A stretch of 44,380 bases of DNA, taken from the NCBI GenBank assembly GCA_028708425.1, contig JAQVYY010000029.1:1-44380 (forward strand), written 5' to 3'. The DNA comes from Bacteroidales bacterium. Lineage in GTDB: Bacteria > Bacteroidota > Bacteroidia > Bacteroidales > Tenuifilaceae. Numbering within the stretch: position 1 is the stretch's first letter; the number at the start of each line of letters is the position of its first letter. The notes under the pieces are model-generated. The model did not search any database. It saw only the letters and a list, made by a program, of their open reading frames with translations, and was not told the DNA's origin. Shown here piece by piece: positions 16,494 to 24,816 of the stretch. Position numbers and translations under genes: made by a program.

Positions 16494-17597
16494 TTAAATT
16501 TTTTCGGTTAATTTTCTGACAACCCTAAAATTGTTGAAGAATTCCTTAGCAAATACCCTTACAACCGTATAGCCTGGAATGGCAAGTAACATTCCGAGCA
16601 CTCCACCCAAGCTACCTGCAATTAGTAGCACAATAAAAATTTCGAGTGGATGCGCATGAACACTGCTGGAGAAAATCAAGGGTTGAAAAACAAAATTATC
16701 AATAAGCTGAACTGTAACAAATACGATGAGCATAAAAATAAGCATGGGCATAAGTTGCGTTGCAAAATCGAGGTTTAGGTTCGTTGCTATTCCAATGGTT
16801 AACCCCAAAACGGTGCCAATCAGGGGCCCCACATACGGAATAACATTAAGCACCCCCCTAAAAAGACCTATAACTAAAGCCGTATTAAAGGGCAAACCAA
16901 CAATGAGCAACCCAATGGTATCGAGCGTCATTATCGCAAAACTTTGCAGCACAATTCCAACAAAATACCTACGGAGCAAATTATTAATACTGGTTAACGC
17001 ATGCCTAATTCTTTTTTCTAACTTTTCGGGGAACAAAATTGTTACCCCCTCGAAAAACAGCCCTTTATCTTTTAAAAAGAAGAAGGTGATAAAGGTTATG
17101 GAGAAAAGCGCAATGGCAAACGAGGTGATAAAGTTGGCGGTTGAGCTAAACAGGTTGGTCAGAATCGACACATTGACCAAGCCACTGAGCTTATCTATCA
17201 TAAACACTTTTAACGAAAAATCTTGTGCCGATGCAGGTAAATACTCATGAATAAACGCATCGATACGTTGGAGCGGCTCATTAAAGTTATTCACCATACG
17301 GGGCACGTTTACGGTACTTAGCTCGTTAAGCTGGCTCACAACCAGAGGGATTAACACCCTAAAGAAAAGTATAAACACAAACCAGATTACAAGCAATGCT
17401 ACCGTGGCACCAATAGCTCGTGGGGGAGACCAACCTCTAATTGAGATTTTACACACTAAATCAACCAAAGGCTTTCCTATCAACGAAAGAACCGCCGATA
17501 TTAGAACAAACGTAACTATGTTACTAAAGTACCAAAGCAAAAATACTATAATGGCAATACTAACAGAAATAATAATGTAACGCGCAAGCTTATTCAT
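16494..17597 (-). CDS. AI-2E (PerM) family inner-membrane transporter
   Basis: 367 residues with the eight-helix pattern of the AI-2E family: two helices at the N-terminus (YIIISVSIAIIVFLLWYF and VTFVLISAVLSLIGKPLVDL), a helix at about residue 65-85, a soluble segment of about 70 residues, and a C-terminal block of five helices with the family marks LFRGVLNVIPYVGPLIGT and PLIFSSSVHAHPLEIFIVLL. Relatives include proteins linked to autoinducer-2 export or sodium/proton exchange; the substrate is unknown here. It is a single gene on the minus strand, divergent from the EamA transporter. Confidence 0.9.
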   Translation of the reverse strand: MNKLARYIIISVSIAIIVFLLWYFSNIVTFVLISAVLSLIGKPLVDLVCKISIRGWSPPRAIGATVALLVIWFVFILFFRVLIPLVVSQLNELSTVNVPRMVNNFNEPLQRIDAFIHEYLPASAQDFSLKVFMIDKLSGLVNVSILTNLFSSTANFITSFAIALFSITFITFFFLKDKGLFFEGVTILFPEKLEKRIRHALTSINNLLRRYFVGIVLQSFAIMTLDTIGLLIVGLPFNTALVIGLFRGVLNVIPYVGPLIGTVLGLTIGIATNLNLDFATQLMPMLIFMLIVFVTVQLIDNFVFQPLIFSSSVHAHPLEIFIVLLIAGSLGGVLGMLLAIPGYTVVRVFAKEFFNNFRVVRKLTEKI

Positions 17598-17786
17598 AAT
17601 CTCGGGTTATCGGATTCACTTACTTTCGAATATAATAGTTATGTAAAATTAATCGTTTTGTCCGAATAAGCATAACCTTACGTGCTTTTTACAAAAACTT
17701 GTCGATGATGCAAACATTTTTTGTTTCACAACTAGCTAGTTACATGCCTACTAAGAGTAGTGAACCGTACAAAAAACCACAAAGAT

Positions 17787-17936
17787 TTAACCCACATTAT
17801 TCATCAAATTTGTAAAAGATGAATATAAATGCGGGTTACCTCAACCTAGTCGAACCCAATTTTGGGTAGTGAAATTGGTTGTGAAACTCTGTCGCTGTTA
17901 GAGGCAGTAATTATTCAAATAAATAGTTGGGGTTAA
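17787..17936 (+). repeat. NTAA element copy 4
   Basis: Full 150-base copy between two divergently read genes, with TTAA at both edges (17787-17790 and 17933-17936). Hairpin 1 has one mismatch in its left arm (AACCCACATT); hairpin 2 reads CCAATTTTGGGTAGTGAAATT; hairpin 3 is weak (GTCGCTGTTAGAGGCAG); hairpin 4 is CAAATAAATAGTTGG. The rest of the 419-base gap (17598-18016) shows only a scrap near 17955 (TAAACCTTATGCC) that resembles the reverse complement of the right end of copy 2. Confidence 0.88.
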
Positions 17937-18016
17937 GCCCCACATTACAACAATAGCTAAACCTTATGCCTGTGCGCCAATCAAAAACATCACTTACTAA
18001 CATATACCAAAAATAG

Positions 18017-18946
18017 ATGCTCAACGATTTTATTCTTGCCTACAAAGGCGAGTTGGCAGCACTTATCACTGCATTTTTCTGGGCAATTACCGCAATAGCC
18101 TTCGAGTCGGCTGGGAAAAAAATTGGTTCGCTACAGGTAAACATCATCAGGTTAACCATGGCATTTATTTTCTTGAGCATTCTTTCATGGGTTTCAAGAG
18201 GAATTATTTTCCCTGTCGATGCCAGTATACATAGCTGGGTATGGCTATCAATTTCGGGATTGGTGGGTTTTGTGCTGGGCGACCTGATGCTTTTTCAGGC
18301 ATACGTAGTTGTTGGCGCACGCATATCGATGCTTATAATGGCTCTGGCGCCTGCCATTGCTGCGTTCATAGGCTGGGTATGGCTGGGCGAAACCATAACC
18401 CCGAAACAAGGATTAGCCATGCTACTCACCTTTTTGGGCATCGCCATGGTAATACTCCAACGGGATACCAACAACCCCGAGCAACCAAAGGGTCGCAAAA
18501 AGGTAAAGTTTTCGTATCCAATAGCGGGATTGCTGCTAGCCTTTGGCGGTGCTGTTGGTCAGGGAGGCGGACTGGTACTTAGCAAGTACGGCATGGGCGA
18601 TTACGATGTTTTTTCGGCTGTTCAGATAAGGGTACTAACGGGCATTATTGGGTTTGCCATTATCTTCACCTTTTTAGGTAGATGGAAAAAATTGGGGCAA
18701 GCTCTAAAAAACCAGAAAGCGTTAGGGCGAATATCAATCGGAGCATTTTTCGGACCTTTCCTTGGGGTATCGTTCTCGCTATGGGCTATTAAGTTTACCA
18801 CAACAGGCGTTGCGTCGGCATTAATGTCCATAGTTCCCGTACTAATAATACCCTTTTCGGTACTTATAATGAAAGAGAAATTCAACACCAAGGAACTCCT
18901 GGGGGCCGTTGTAACCATTATGGGGGTATTCCTGTTCTTCTTATAG
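18017..18946 (+). CDS. EamA/DMT-superfamily transporter
   Basis: 309 residues with ten hydrophobic helices in two EamA repeats. Family marks are the first helix LAALITAFFWAITAIAFESA, the mid-protein RISMLIMALAPAIAAFIGWV with WLGETITPKQGLAMLLTFLG, and the second repeat ending TTTGVASALMSIVPVLIIPF and LLGAVVTIMGVFLFFL. These carriers move metabolites, amino acids or nucleotides across the inner membrane; nothing here shows the substrate. It is a single gene with no obvious terminator and is followed by the restriction-modification island. Confidence 0.9.
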   Translation: MLNDFILAYKGELAALITAFFWAITAIAFESAGKKIGSLQVNIIRLTMAFIFLSILSWVSRGIIFPVDASIHSWVWLSISGLVGFVLGDLMLFQAYVVVGARISMLIMALAPAIAAFIGWVWLGETITPKQGLAMLLTFLGIAMVILQRDTNNPEQPKGRKKVKFSYPIAGLLLAFGGAVGQGGGLVLSKYGMGDYDVFSAVQIRVLTGIIGFAIIFTFLGRWKKLGQALKNQKALGRISIGAFFGPFLGVSFSLWAIKFTTTGVASALMSIVPVLIIPFSVLIMKEKFNTKELLGAVVTIMGVFLFFL

Positions 18947-19038
18947 TAAAAACTAGCTTATCAATAGCTTACACAAATACATTAAACCTTACAGAATTAA
19001 TTCATCCAACATAAAACAGGGGTTAACATTCTCATTCG

Positions 19039-19082
19039 TAAAAAAACGATTACCTTTGGGATACAAACAGAAATTAAACCTG
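19039..19082 (+). repeat. Left copy of the imperfect direct repeat flanking the restriction-modification island
   Basis: Shares an exact run of 21 bases with 21187-21207 (seven A, then ACGATTACCTTTGGG without its first A), followed by similar text (ATACAAACAGAAATTAAACC against TTACGAACAAGATTAAACTT). It contains TACCTTTG (19051-19058), which fits the -7 consensus TAnnTTTG. Confidence 0.75.
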
Positions 19083-19187
19083 GCTTAAATTACTGATATC
19101 GAATGGTTGTACCCAATTTAAAAAAAATTATCATTAGTTTTTGAGCTTAAATAATTGATACTAATAGTAGAATATTATTTTTGAAAT

Positions 19188-20168
19188 ATGTATAAAGAAA
19201 AGCTGAAATTTATCGATCTCTTTTGTGGAATTGGAGGCTTTAGAATAGCATTTGAAGAGGCTTGTGAAGAGAATAAAATCCAAGCAGAATGCGTATTCTC
19301 ATCCGATATCGACAAATATGCACAGGTAAGCTATGAAGCCAATTTTGGAGAAAAGCCAGCTGGAGATATAACAAAAATTGACGAAAAGGATATACCAGAC
19401 CACGATATTCTTTTCGCAGGTTTTCCGTGTCAGCCTTTTAGTATTATTGGACAAATGAAAGGGTTAAATGACACTAGAGGAACCTTGTTTTTTGATATTG
19501 CTCGAATTGTTAAAGAAAAAAAACCAAAAGCATTTATTTTAGAAAATGTAAAGCAACTTGTTGGGCACGATAAAGGAAAAACACTAAAAATCATCGTTAA
19601 ATCATTAAAAGATTTAGGATATCACGTTCAGTATAGTGTGCTTAATGCCCTAGATTTTGGCCTACCTCAAAAAAGAGAAAGAGTTGTTATAGTTGGTCAT
19701 AAGGAACCCATTCTATTTACTTTTCCCAATCCCCAAAAACCATACAAACCATTACAAGAGATATTAGAGAATAAGGTTGACGAAAAATATTTTGCTTCAG
19801 ACCACATAAGATCAAGAAGAAAAGAAAAACACACATCTTCTTATTATCCATCTATTTGGCACGAAAACAAATCAGGCAACATCTGTTCTTACCCTTATTC
19901 TTGTGCACTTCGTTCAGGTGCTTCGCATAATTATCTTTTAGTTAATGGTGAAAGAAGGTTAACACCTCGTGAAATGTTTAGATTACAAGGTTTTCCAGAT
20001 TGGTACAAAATTGTAGTTAGCGATGCACAGGCCAAAAAACAAGCTGGAAATGCAGTTCCCGTCAGTATGATAAAAGCAGTTGCTCAAAAATTATTGCCAT
20101 ATATTGCCACAACTATCGACCAATCGATGGTTTTAAGAGAGTATGATTTAAATTATAACGCAAGTTAA
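19188..20168 (+). CDS. DNA (cytosine-5)-methyltransferase of a type II restriction-modification system
   Basis: 326 residues. All main m5C methylase motifs are present in order: motif I FIDLFCGIGGFR at 9-20, motif IV FAGFPCQPFS with the nucleophile Cys81, motif VI ENVKQL, motif VIII GLPQKRERVVIVG, motif IX LTPREMFRLQGFPDW and motif X KQAGNAVPVSM. The target-recognition region (about residues 195-255) is short, which fits a small type II methylase; the recognition sequence cannot be read from it. The last base of its TAA stop is the first base of the ATG of the endonuclease gene, so the two were translationally coupled. The gene is clearly A/T-richer than its neighbours. TATTTTTG at 19176-19183 is a possible -7 box, but sits very close to the start. 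Confidence 0.95.
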   Translation: MYKEKLKFIDLFCGIGGFRIAFEEACEENKIQAECVFSSDIDKYAQVSYEANFGEKPAGDITKIDEKDIPDHDILFAGFPCQPFSIIGQMKGLNDTRGTLFFDIARIVKEKKPKAFILENVKQLVGHDKGKTLKIIVKSLKDLGYHVQYSVLNALDFGLPQKRERVVIVGHKEPILFTFPNPQKPYKPLQEILENKVDEKYFASDHIRSRRKEKHTSSYYPSIWHENKSGNICSYPYSCALRSGASHNYLLVNGERRLTPREMFRLQGFPDWYKIVVSDAQAKKQAGNAVPVSMIKAVAQKLLPYIATTIDQSMVLREYDLNYNAS

Positions 20169-20919
20169 TGGGAAAAAGAAAAACACCAAGATTAAGAACG
20201 GTTAGCAAATCTGTTTCCGCTTATCCATTAAATAAATTCAATTCAGATTTTCCTCATATTTTAGGCCAAGAAATAGTTTATCTACTAGCTAGTAAAGGAC
20301 GTGCTGACCTACAAGGAAACGAATGGGAACAAATTTTTGCTTTATGTGTTGGTGCAGACTGGAAACCATCCAACGTTGGATTAGACGACGTTGTTATGGG
20401 GAATACAGCCTGGGGAGCAAAGACTGTCAAATCAGGAGTTAAAGACTTCAAAAACTTGAAACAAGTTCGCTTGATTTCTGGAAGAAATTCACCTGTTTAT
20501 TCGTACGGAGGAACAATTGACACCACAGCTAACCCAAATGTTATTGGCGAACAAGTATTAGAAATTTGGAATGAACGTGTTTCTGCCATTCGTGAAAAAT
20601 ACAAACATTTAGAACAGTCGTGCTGGTAAAATCAAATAACCTTTCTCAGGTGGCGGTATTCGAATTTGACACAATTCGCTACGAATCTGAGCTTTTTGAC
20701 TTCGAATGGAATAAAAACGGGAATCTTGAGGGCTACATAAAAGGCACAAAAAACAAACAATTTGTGTGGCAGCCTCACGGATCACAATTTACAATAATAG
20801 AGAAAGTACCCAAAGAAACTTTGATTTTAAAAATCAAGCAACCCGAAAGATTGGATAAGAAAAAAATACTTAATGCAATCGGATTTGATAAAACTTGGGT
20901 TACTATTGAACGGAAATAA
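20168..20919 (+). pseudogene. Type II restriction endonuclease, broken by a single-base frameshift
   Basis: Two overlapping frames make up one protein. The first (20168-20629, 153 residues) opens MGKRKTPRLR and contains the likely PD-(D/E)xK-type core (ADWKPSNVGLDDVVMGNTAW, then GAK, with Asp73/Asp74 and Lys85). It ends abruptly in HLEQSCW. The second (to 20919) continues as VVLVKSNNLSQVAVFEFDTI and ends WVTIERK. Adding one A at about 20610 (TTTAGAAC to TTTAAGAAC) joins them as KHLRTVVLVKS, giving about 250 residues, a normal type II endonuclease size. Its place after the methylase with a TAATG overlap supports the assignment. The exact family is not recognised. The break is outside any long homopolymer, so phase variation is unlikely. 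Confidence 0.8.
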
Positions 20920-20939
20920 AAAAACTGGCCACAATAAAC

Positions 20940-21110
20940 ATTATAAACGAAGGCAAAAAAGCACATTTGCCCGAGCCAGTATTAAAAATTGAATTTGGCG
21001 GTATATTCGTAACCCTAGTCAAAAATGAACATAACGAAAAACACTTTTTATCTATCGGATTAAATAAACGTAAAATCAAAGAACGTAGTTGTAACCTTTA
21101 TTATAATTGA
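20940..21110 (+). pseudogene. Possible relic of the C-terminus of an ATP-binding HTH (COG2865-type) protein
   Basis: A frame without a start codon reads INEGKKAHLPEPVLKIEFGG, IFVTLVKN and SIGLNKRKIKE before a TGA. The order LPEP, GG-F-VTL and GLN-R-IK resembles the end of Bacteroidota ATP-binding DNA-binding proteins of the AlbA_2/HATPase_c_4 kind (typically GLPEPEFEE, GGFKVTL, GLNERQIKA). The rest of that protein is missing. It looks like a fragment left by insertion or deletion inside the island. Confidence 0.4.
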
Positions 21111-21184
21111 CTTATATAGTTTTTCTTTTGCAACAACCAGACACTAATGATGGCGGATATTGATAAAAAAGGGAACGTACAGCA

Positions 21185-21229
21185 TAAAAAAAACGATTAC
21201 CTTTGGGTTACGAACAAGATTAAACTTGA
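21185..21229 (+). repeat. Right copy of the imperfect direct repeat flanking the restriction-modification island
   Basis: Partner of 19039-19082, about 2147 bases downstream. It includes TACCTTTG at 21198-21205, a possible -7 box about 140 bases before the tricorn-like protease gene. The rest of the 422-base gap 20920-21341 holds the relic at 20940 and A/T-rich DNA in which nothing more was seen. Confidence 0.75.
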
Positions 21230-21341
21230 TAATATTTACTTCGAACGCATAAACAGTAAAGCCATTCTACCTGTTTCTTATAACACAAAAAAAAGACAAT
21301 AACATAACATACGTAACCAGTAATTAATAAAATTTATAAGC

Positions 21342-24300
21342 ATGAAAAAACTTCTAAAAACTTTCGGGGTTATAGCAGCACTGGCTCTTATGCCAGTAGT
21401 TGTAAAAGCCTACGAGGATGCTCGCTTGATGCGCTATCCCGACATCAACGGCAACCAAATTGTATTTGTTTATGCCGGTAATATTTGGACTGTTGATGCC
21501 AATGGTGGTAATGCGCGGCAGCTAACATCGCACAAGGGGATTGAACTGTTCCCAAAAATTTCGCCCGATGGCAAGTGGATTGCCTTTTCGGCAGAGTACA
21601 GCGGGTCCAGACAGGTATATATTATGCCCTCGCAAGGCGGAACGCCTAAACAGCTTACCTTCTATAATGATATTGGCGAAATGCCCCCACGTGGAGGGTA
21701 CGACTACGTTATTTTGGGCTGGACATCCGACAGTAAAAACGTATTCTTTCGCGCCAACCGAACCCCCTACGGCGACAGGATAGGGAATTACTACACGGTT
21801 AGCATAGATGGTGGTTTTGAGCAAGAACTCCCCATTCCCCATGGCGGATTGGCCGACCTTTCGCCCGATAACAAGAAGATTGTTTTTACCTATATCGACA
21901 GGGAATTCCGCACTTGGAAACGCTATAAAGGCGGACGTGCCTCGAACCTTTGGATTTACGATTTAGAGAAAAATGATTCGGAAGAGATAACCGACTTTAA
22001 GGGTACCGACCATATACCCACTTGGTTTGGCGATAAAATTTACTTCGCATCCGACCGCGACCAGTGGCTTAACATACACAGCTACAACGTAATTTCGAAA
22101 CAGGTAAAACAGGTTACCCATCACGAAAAATTTGATGCTATGTGGCCCAGCGGAAGCAACGGGCAGATAGCTTACGAGGTTGGTGGACACCTATACAAAC
22201 TCGACCTTGAAACGGAGCAAACGCAAAAGGTGGAGGTCAACATTAAGTACGATAACGCCACAACGATACCTTACTTCAAAAATGTGAAGGATAACATACA
22301 CAGCGCAACCATTTCGCCCAAGGGTAACAGGGTGCTTTTTGATGCGCGCGGCGACATATTCTCAGTGCCAGCTGGCGAGGGAACAATCCATAACCTTACC
22401 AATAAGCAGGGTGTACGCTCGGTTTACCCACAGTGGTCGCCCAATGGAAAATGGATAGCCTACCACTCCGACGAAACAGGCGAGTATGAGGTTTATCTTC
22501 TTGAAAACAAGGAAAATGCCGTTGCAAAACAGGTAACCAAGAACTCTAAGGGTTGGAAGTACGCAGCCTCATGGTCGCCCAACAGCAAGATGCTGGTATT
22601 TTTCGACCGCTCAATGCGTCTTCAGCTGCTCAACGTTGAAACGGAAAAACTCACCGTTGTCGACACACCCACTTCCAATGAAATTAGGGACTACACCTTT
22701 TCACCCGACTCAAAATGGATTGCGTATACTAAGGACAGCAAAAACGGACAGGGTGCCATATGGGTTTACAATACCGAAAACGGCAAAAAGCAGCAGCTTA
22801 CCAATGATGCTTTTGGAGATAGAAACCCAGTATTCTCAGAATGCGGCAACTACATTTACTTTGTATCAAATCGCGACTTTAACCTAAAGTTTTCCGATTT
22901 CGAGTTCAACTACCTATACGCCGATGCTGCCCGCATTTATGCGGTTGCCCTGCGTAACGAAAGCCCAAGACTTTTCGAGCCGAAAGAAACGGTAGAATCT
23001 ACCGAAGAGGATAAGAAGCCCAACAAAGACGAAGTTAAGGCAGAGGTTAATGTAACCATCGAGTTCGACGGAATAAACCAGCGCATTATGGCATTCCCAT
23101 TATCGTCGGGCAGTTACTGGGATTTACAACCCGTAGCTAATGGGCTGGTTTACTTTAACAGCGATGGAATGCAACGCTACAATATTAAGGAGCAAAAAAA
23201 CGAGACCATTATGCCGGGCATACGCGGAGCAACCGTTTCGACCGATGGCAAAAAGTTCCTTTACAATAGCCGTGGAGATTATGGAGTAGCTTCGCTAGCT
23301 CCAAACCAAAAGGTTGGTGAGGGTAAGCTAGACCTTAGCGACCTAACCCTGCGCATTGAGCCCCGAAAAGAGTGGGAGCAAATTTTTGTTGATGGATGGC
23401 GAATTTTCCGCGATTACTTTTACGTTTCAAACCTGCACAACGTTGATTGGGACGGCTTTAGAGAAAAGTACAGCGAGTTACTACCCTACGTTAATCATCG
23501 TTTTGACCTCGACTATATTTTTGGCGAAATTATTGCCGAAACAAACACAGGTCACAGCTACGCCAACTATGGCGATTTTGAACGGGTAAAACGCATTGAT
23601 AATGGGCTACTAGGTGCAAAATTAACTGCCGACAAGGGTAACAAGCGTTACATCATCAGCAAAATTTTCGATGGTGAAAACTGGAATTCTGCCCGACGCT
23701 CACCACTTACCGAGCAGGGAATTGATATAAAAGAGGGCGAATACCTTATTCAAATTGATGGACAGGATGTTACCACAAGCCAAAACCCATACCAATTCCT
23801 TGAGAACAAGGCCAACAAATCGGTACGACTTACCGTTAACAGCAAGCCAACCAGTCAGGGAGCTCGCACCTATACCGTTAGGCCAATTGCCTGCGAACAG
23901 GAGCTAATGTACCTCGATTGGGTAAATTCGCGCCGCGAAATGGTTGACAAGCTATCGGGCGGACGTATTGGTTACATGCATGTTCCAAACACAGCGGTTG
24001 AGGGTAATCGCGAGCTGCACCGGGGCATGTACGCCTACAACCATAAGGATGCGCTAATTATTGATGAGCGATTTAATGGCGGTGGCTTTATACCCGACAG
24101 GATGGTTGAGCTGCTTAACCGTACAACCCATGCACATTGGCACAGGGCTGGTTTACCCGACCCAATGCGCACACCGGGCTTAGCACACGAAGGGCCTAAG
24201 GCCATGCTAATTAACCAGTACGGTTCGTCGGGTGGCGATGCTTTCCCATACTTTTTCCGTCAGAAAAACTTAGGCACCATTATTGGGTCGCGCACATGGG

Positions 24301-24590
24301 GCGGACTAGTGGGCATGAGCGGTAACGCTTCGCTTATGGATGGTGGTTACATTGCTGTTCCGCGTTTCGGTATATACAACGATAAAGGCGAATGGATAAT
24401 TGAGGGCATTGGCATATACCCCGACATTGAGGTTATTGATGAGCCGCACCTACTTTTCCAAGGAAAAGACCCATCAATTGAAAAAGCTGTTGAGGTACTG
24501 CTTAAGCAGCTCGAAGAAAATCCACCTAGAGAATGGCCAGTACCTGCCGACCCCGACCGTAGCGGTTGGATTGAGGTAGAAATAGAATAG
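21342..24590 (+). CDS. Tricorn-like protease (PD40 propeller, PDZ, S41 tail-specific protease domain)
   Basis: 1082 residues. A signal peptide (LKTFGVIAALALMPVVVKA) sends it to the periplasm. Residues 30-320 and 320-660 form two beta-propellers of PD40 repeats (FPKISPDGKWIAFSAEYSG, QWSPNGKWIAYHSDETGEYE, TFSPDSKWIAYTKDS). A charged insertion near residue 555-570 (VESTEEDKKPNKDEVKAEV) breaks the second. A C1 domain (EQIFVDGWRIFRDYFYV), a PDZ-like domain (GIDIKEGEYLIQIDGQDV) and the S41 core follow. Probable catalytic residues are His in NTGHSYANYG and Ser in YGSSGGDAFPYF. The enzyme is thought to degrade peptides. A terminator follows 25 bases after the stop. Confidence 0.92.
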   Translation: MKKLLKTFGVIAALALMPVVVKAYEDARLMRYPDINGNQIVFVYAGNIWTVDANGGNARQLTSHKGIELFPKISPDGKWIAFSAEYSGSRQVYIMPSQGGTPKQLTFYNDIGEMPPRGGYDYVILGWTSDSKNVFFRANRTPYGDRIGNYYTVSIDGGFEQELPIPHGGLADLSPDNKKIVFTYIDREFRTWKRYKGGRASNLWIYDLEKNDSEEITDFKGTDHIPTWFGDKIYFASDRDQWLNIHSYNVISKQVKQVTHHEKFDAMWPSGSNGQIAYEVGGHLYKLDLETEQTQKVEVNIKYDNATTIPYFKNVKDNIHSATISPKGNRVLFDARGDIFSVPAGEGTIHNLTNKQGVRSVYPQWSPNGKWIAYHSDETGEYEVYLLENKENAVAKQVTKNSKGWKYAASWSPNSKMLVFFDRSMRLQLLNVETEKLTVVDTPTSNEIRDYTFSPDSKWIAYTKDSKNGQGAIWVYNTENGKKQQLTNDAFGDRNPVFSECGNYIYFVSNRDFNLKFSDFEFNYLYADAARIYAVALRNESPRLFEPKETVESTEEDKKPNKDEVKAEVNVTIEFDGINQRIMAFPLSSGSYWDLQPVANGLVYFNSDGMQRYNIKEQKNETIMPGIRGATVSTDGKKFLYNSRGDYGVASLAPNQKVGEGKLDLSDLTLRIEPRKEWEQIFVDGWRIFRDYFYVSNLHNVDWDGFREKYSELLPYVNHRFDLDYIFGEIIAETNTGHSYANYGDFERVKRIDNGLLGAKLTADKGNKRYIISKIFDGENWNSARRSPLTEQGIDIKEGEYLIQIDGQDVTTSQNPYQFLENKANKSVRLTVNSKPTSQGARTYTVRPIACEQELMYLDWVNSRREMVDKLSGGRIGYMHVPNTAVEGNRELHRGMYAYNHKDALIIDERFNGGGFIPDRMVELLNRTTHAHWHRAGLPDPMRTPGLAHEGPKAMLINQYGSSGGDAFPYFFRQKNLGTIIGSRTWGGLVGMSGNASLMDGGYIAVPRFGIYNDKGEWIIEGIGIYPDIEVIDEPHLLFQGKDPSIEKAVEVLLKQLEENPPREWPVPADPDRSGWIEVEIE

Positions 24591-24614
24591 GCTACTCGGT
24601 ATTTTACAATATAA

Positions 24615-24647
24615 AACATCCCGCGATTTTAGCGGGATGTTTTTTTA
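24615..24647 (+). terminator. Rho-independent terminator of the tricorn-like protease gene
   Basis: Stem AACATCCCGC / GCGGGATGTT with loop GATTTTA, followed by a run of T. Begins 24 bases after the stop codon. Confidence 0.9.
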
Positions 24648-24666
24648 TTCTGATAATGACCTCCTA

Positions 24667-24816
24667 CTAACCCGCATTATTCGTTAAATTTGGTAAAGAT
24701 GAATGTAAATGCGAGTTTCCCCGAAATAATCGAGCCCAATTTTGGGTAACAAAATTGGTTGTGAAACTTAGTCGCTGTCGGAGACAGCAATTACTCGAAT
24801 GAATAATTGGGGCTAA
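24667..24816 (+). repeat. NTAA element copy 5 (near consensus)
   Basis: 150 bases, flanked by CTAA on the left (24667-24670) and CTAA on the right (24813-24816). Order of parts: hairpin 1 (AACCCGCATT...AATGCGAGTT); hairpin 2 (CCAATTTTG, loop, CAAAATTGG); link GTTGTGAAACTTAGTC; hairpin 3 (GCTGTC GGA GACAGC); hairpin 4 (CAATTACTC GAAT GAATAATTG). The right CTAA read on the minus strand is TTAG and supplies the TAG stop of the Ppx/GppA gene. Confidence 0.93.

Noticed and set aside
17787-17936. NTAA element considered as a conserved riboswitch or small RNA gene
   Set aside because: The same element lies at 3' ends, between convergent and divergent genes and in both orientations, without a fixed relation to a downstream start codon. 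A mobile element explains this better.
20605-20615. Phase-variable switch in the endonuclease gene
   Set aside because: The break lies in TTTAGAAC, without a long homopolymer or tandem repeat that could slip.
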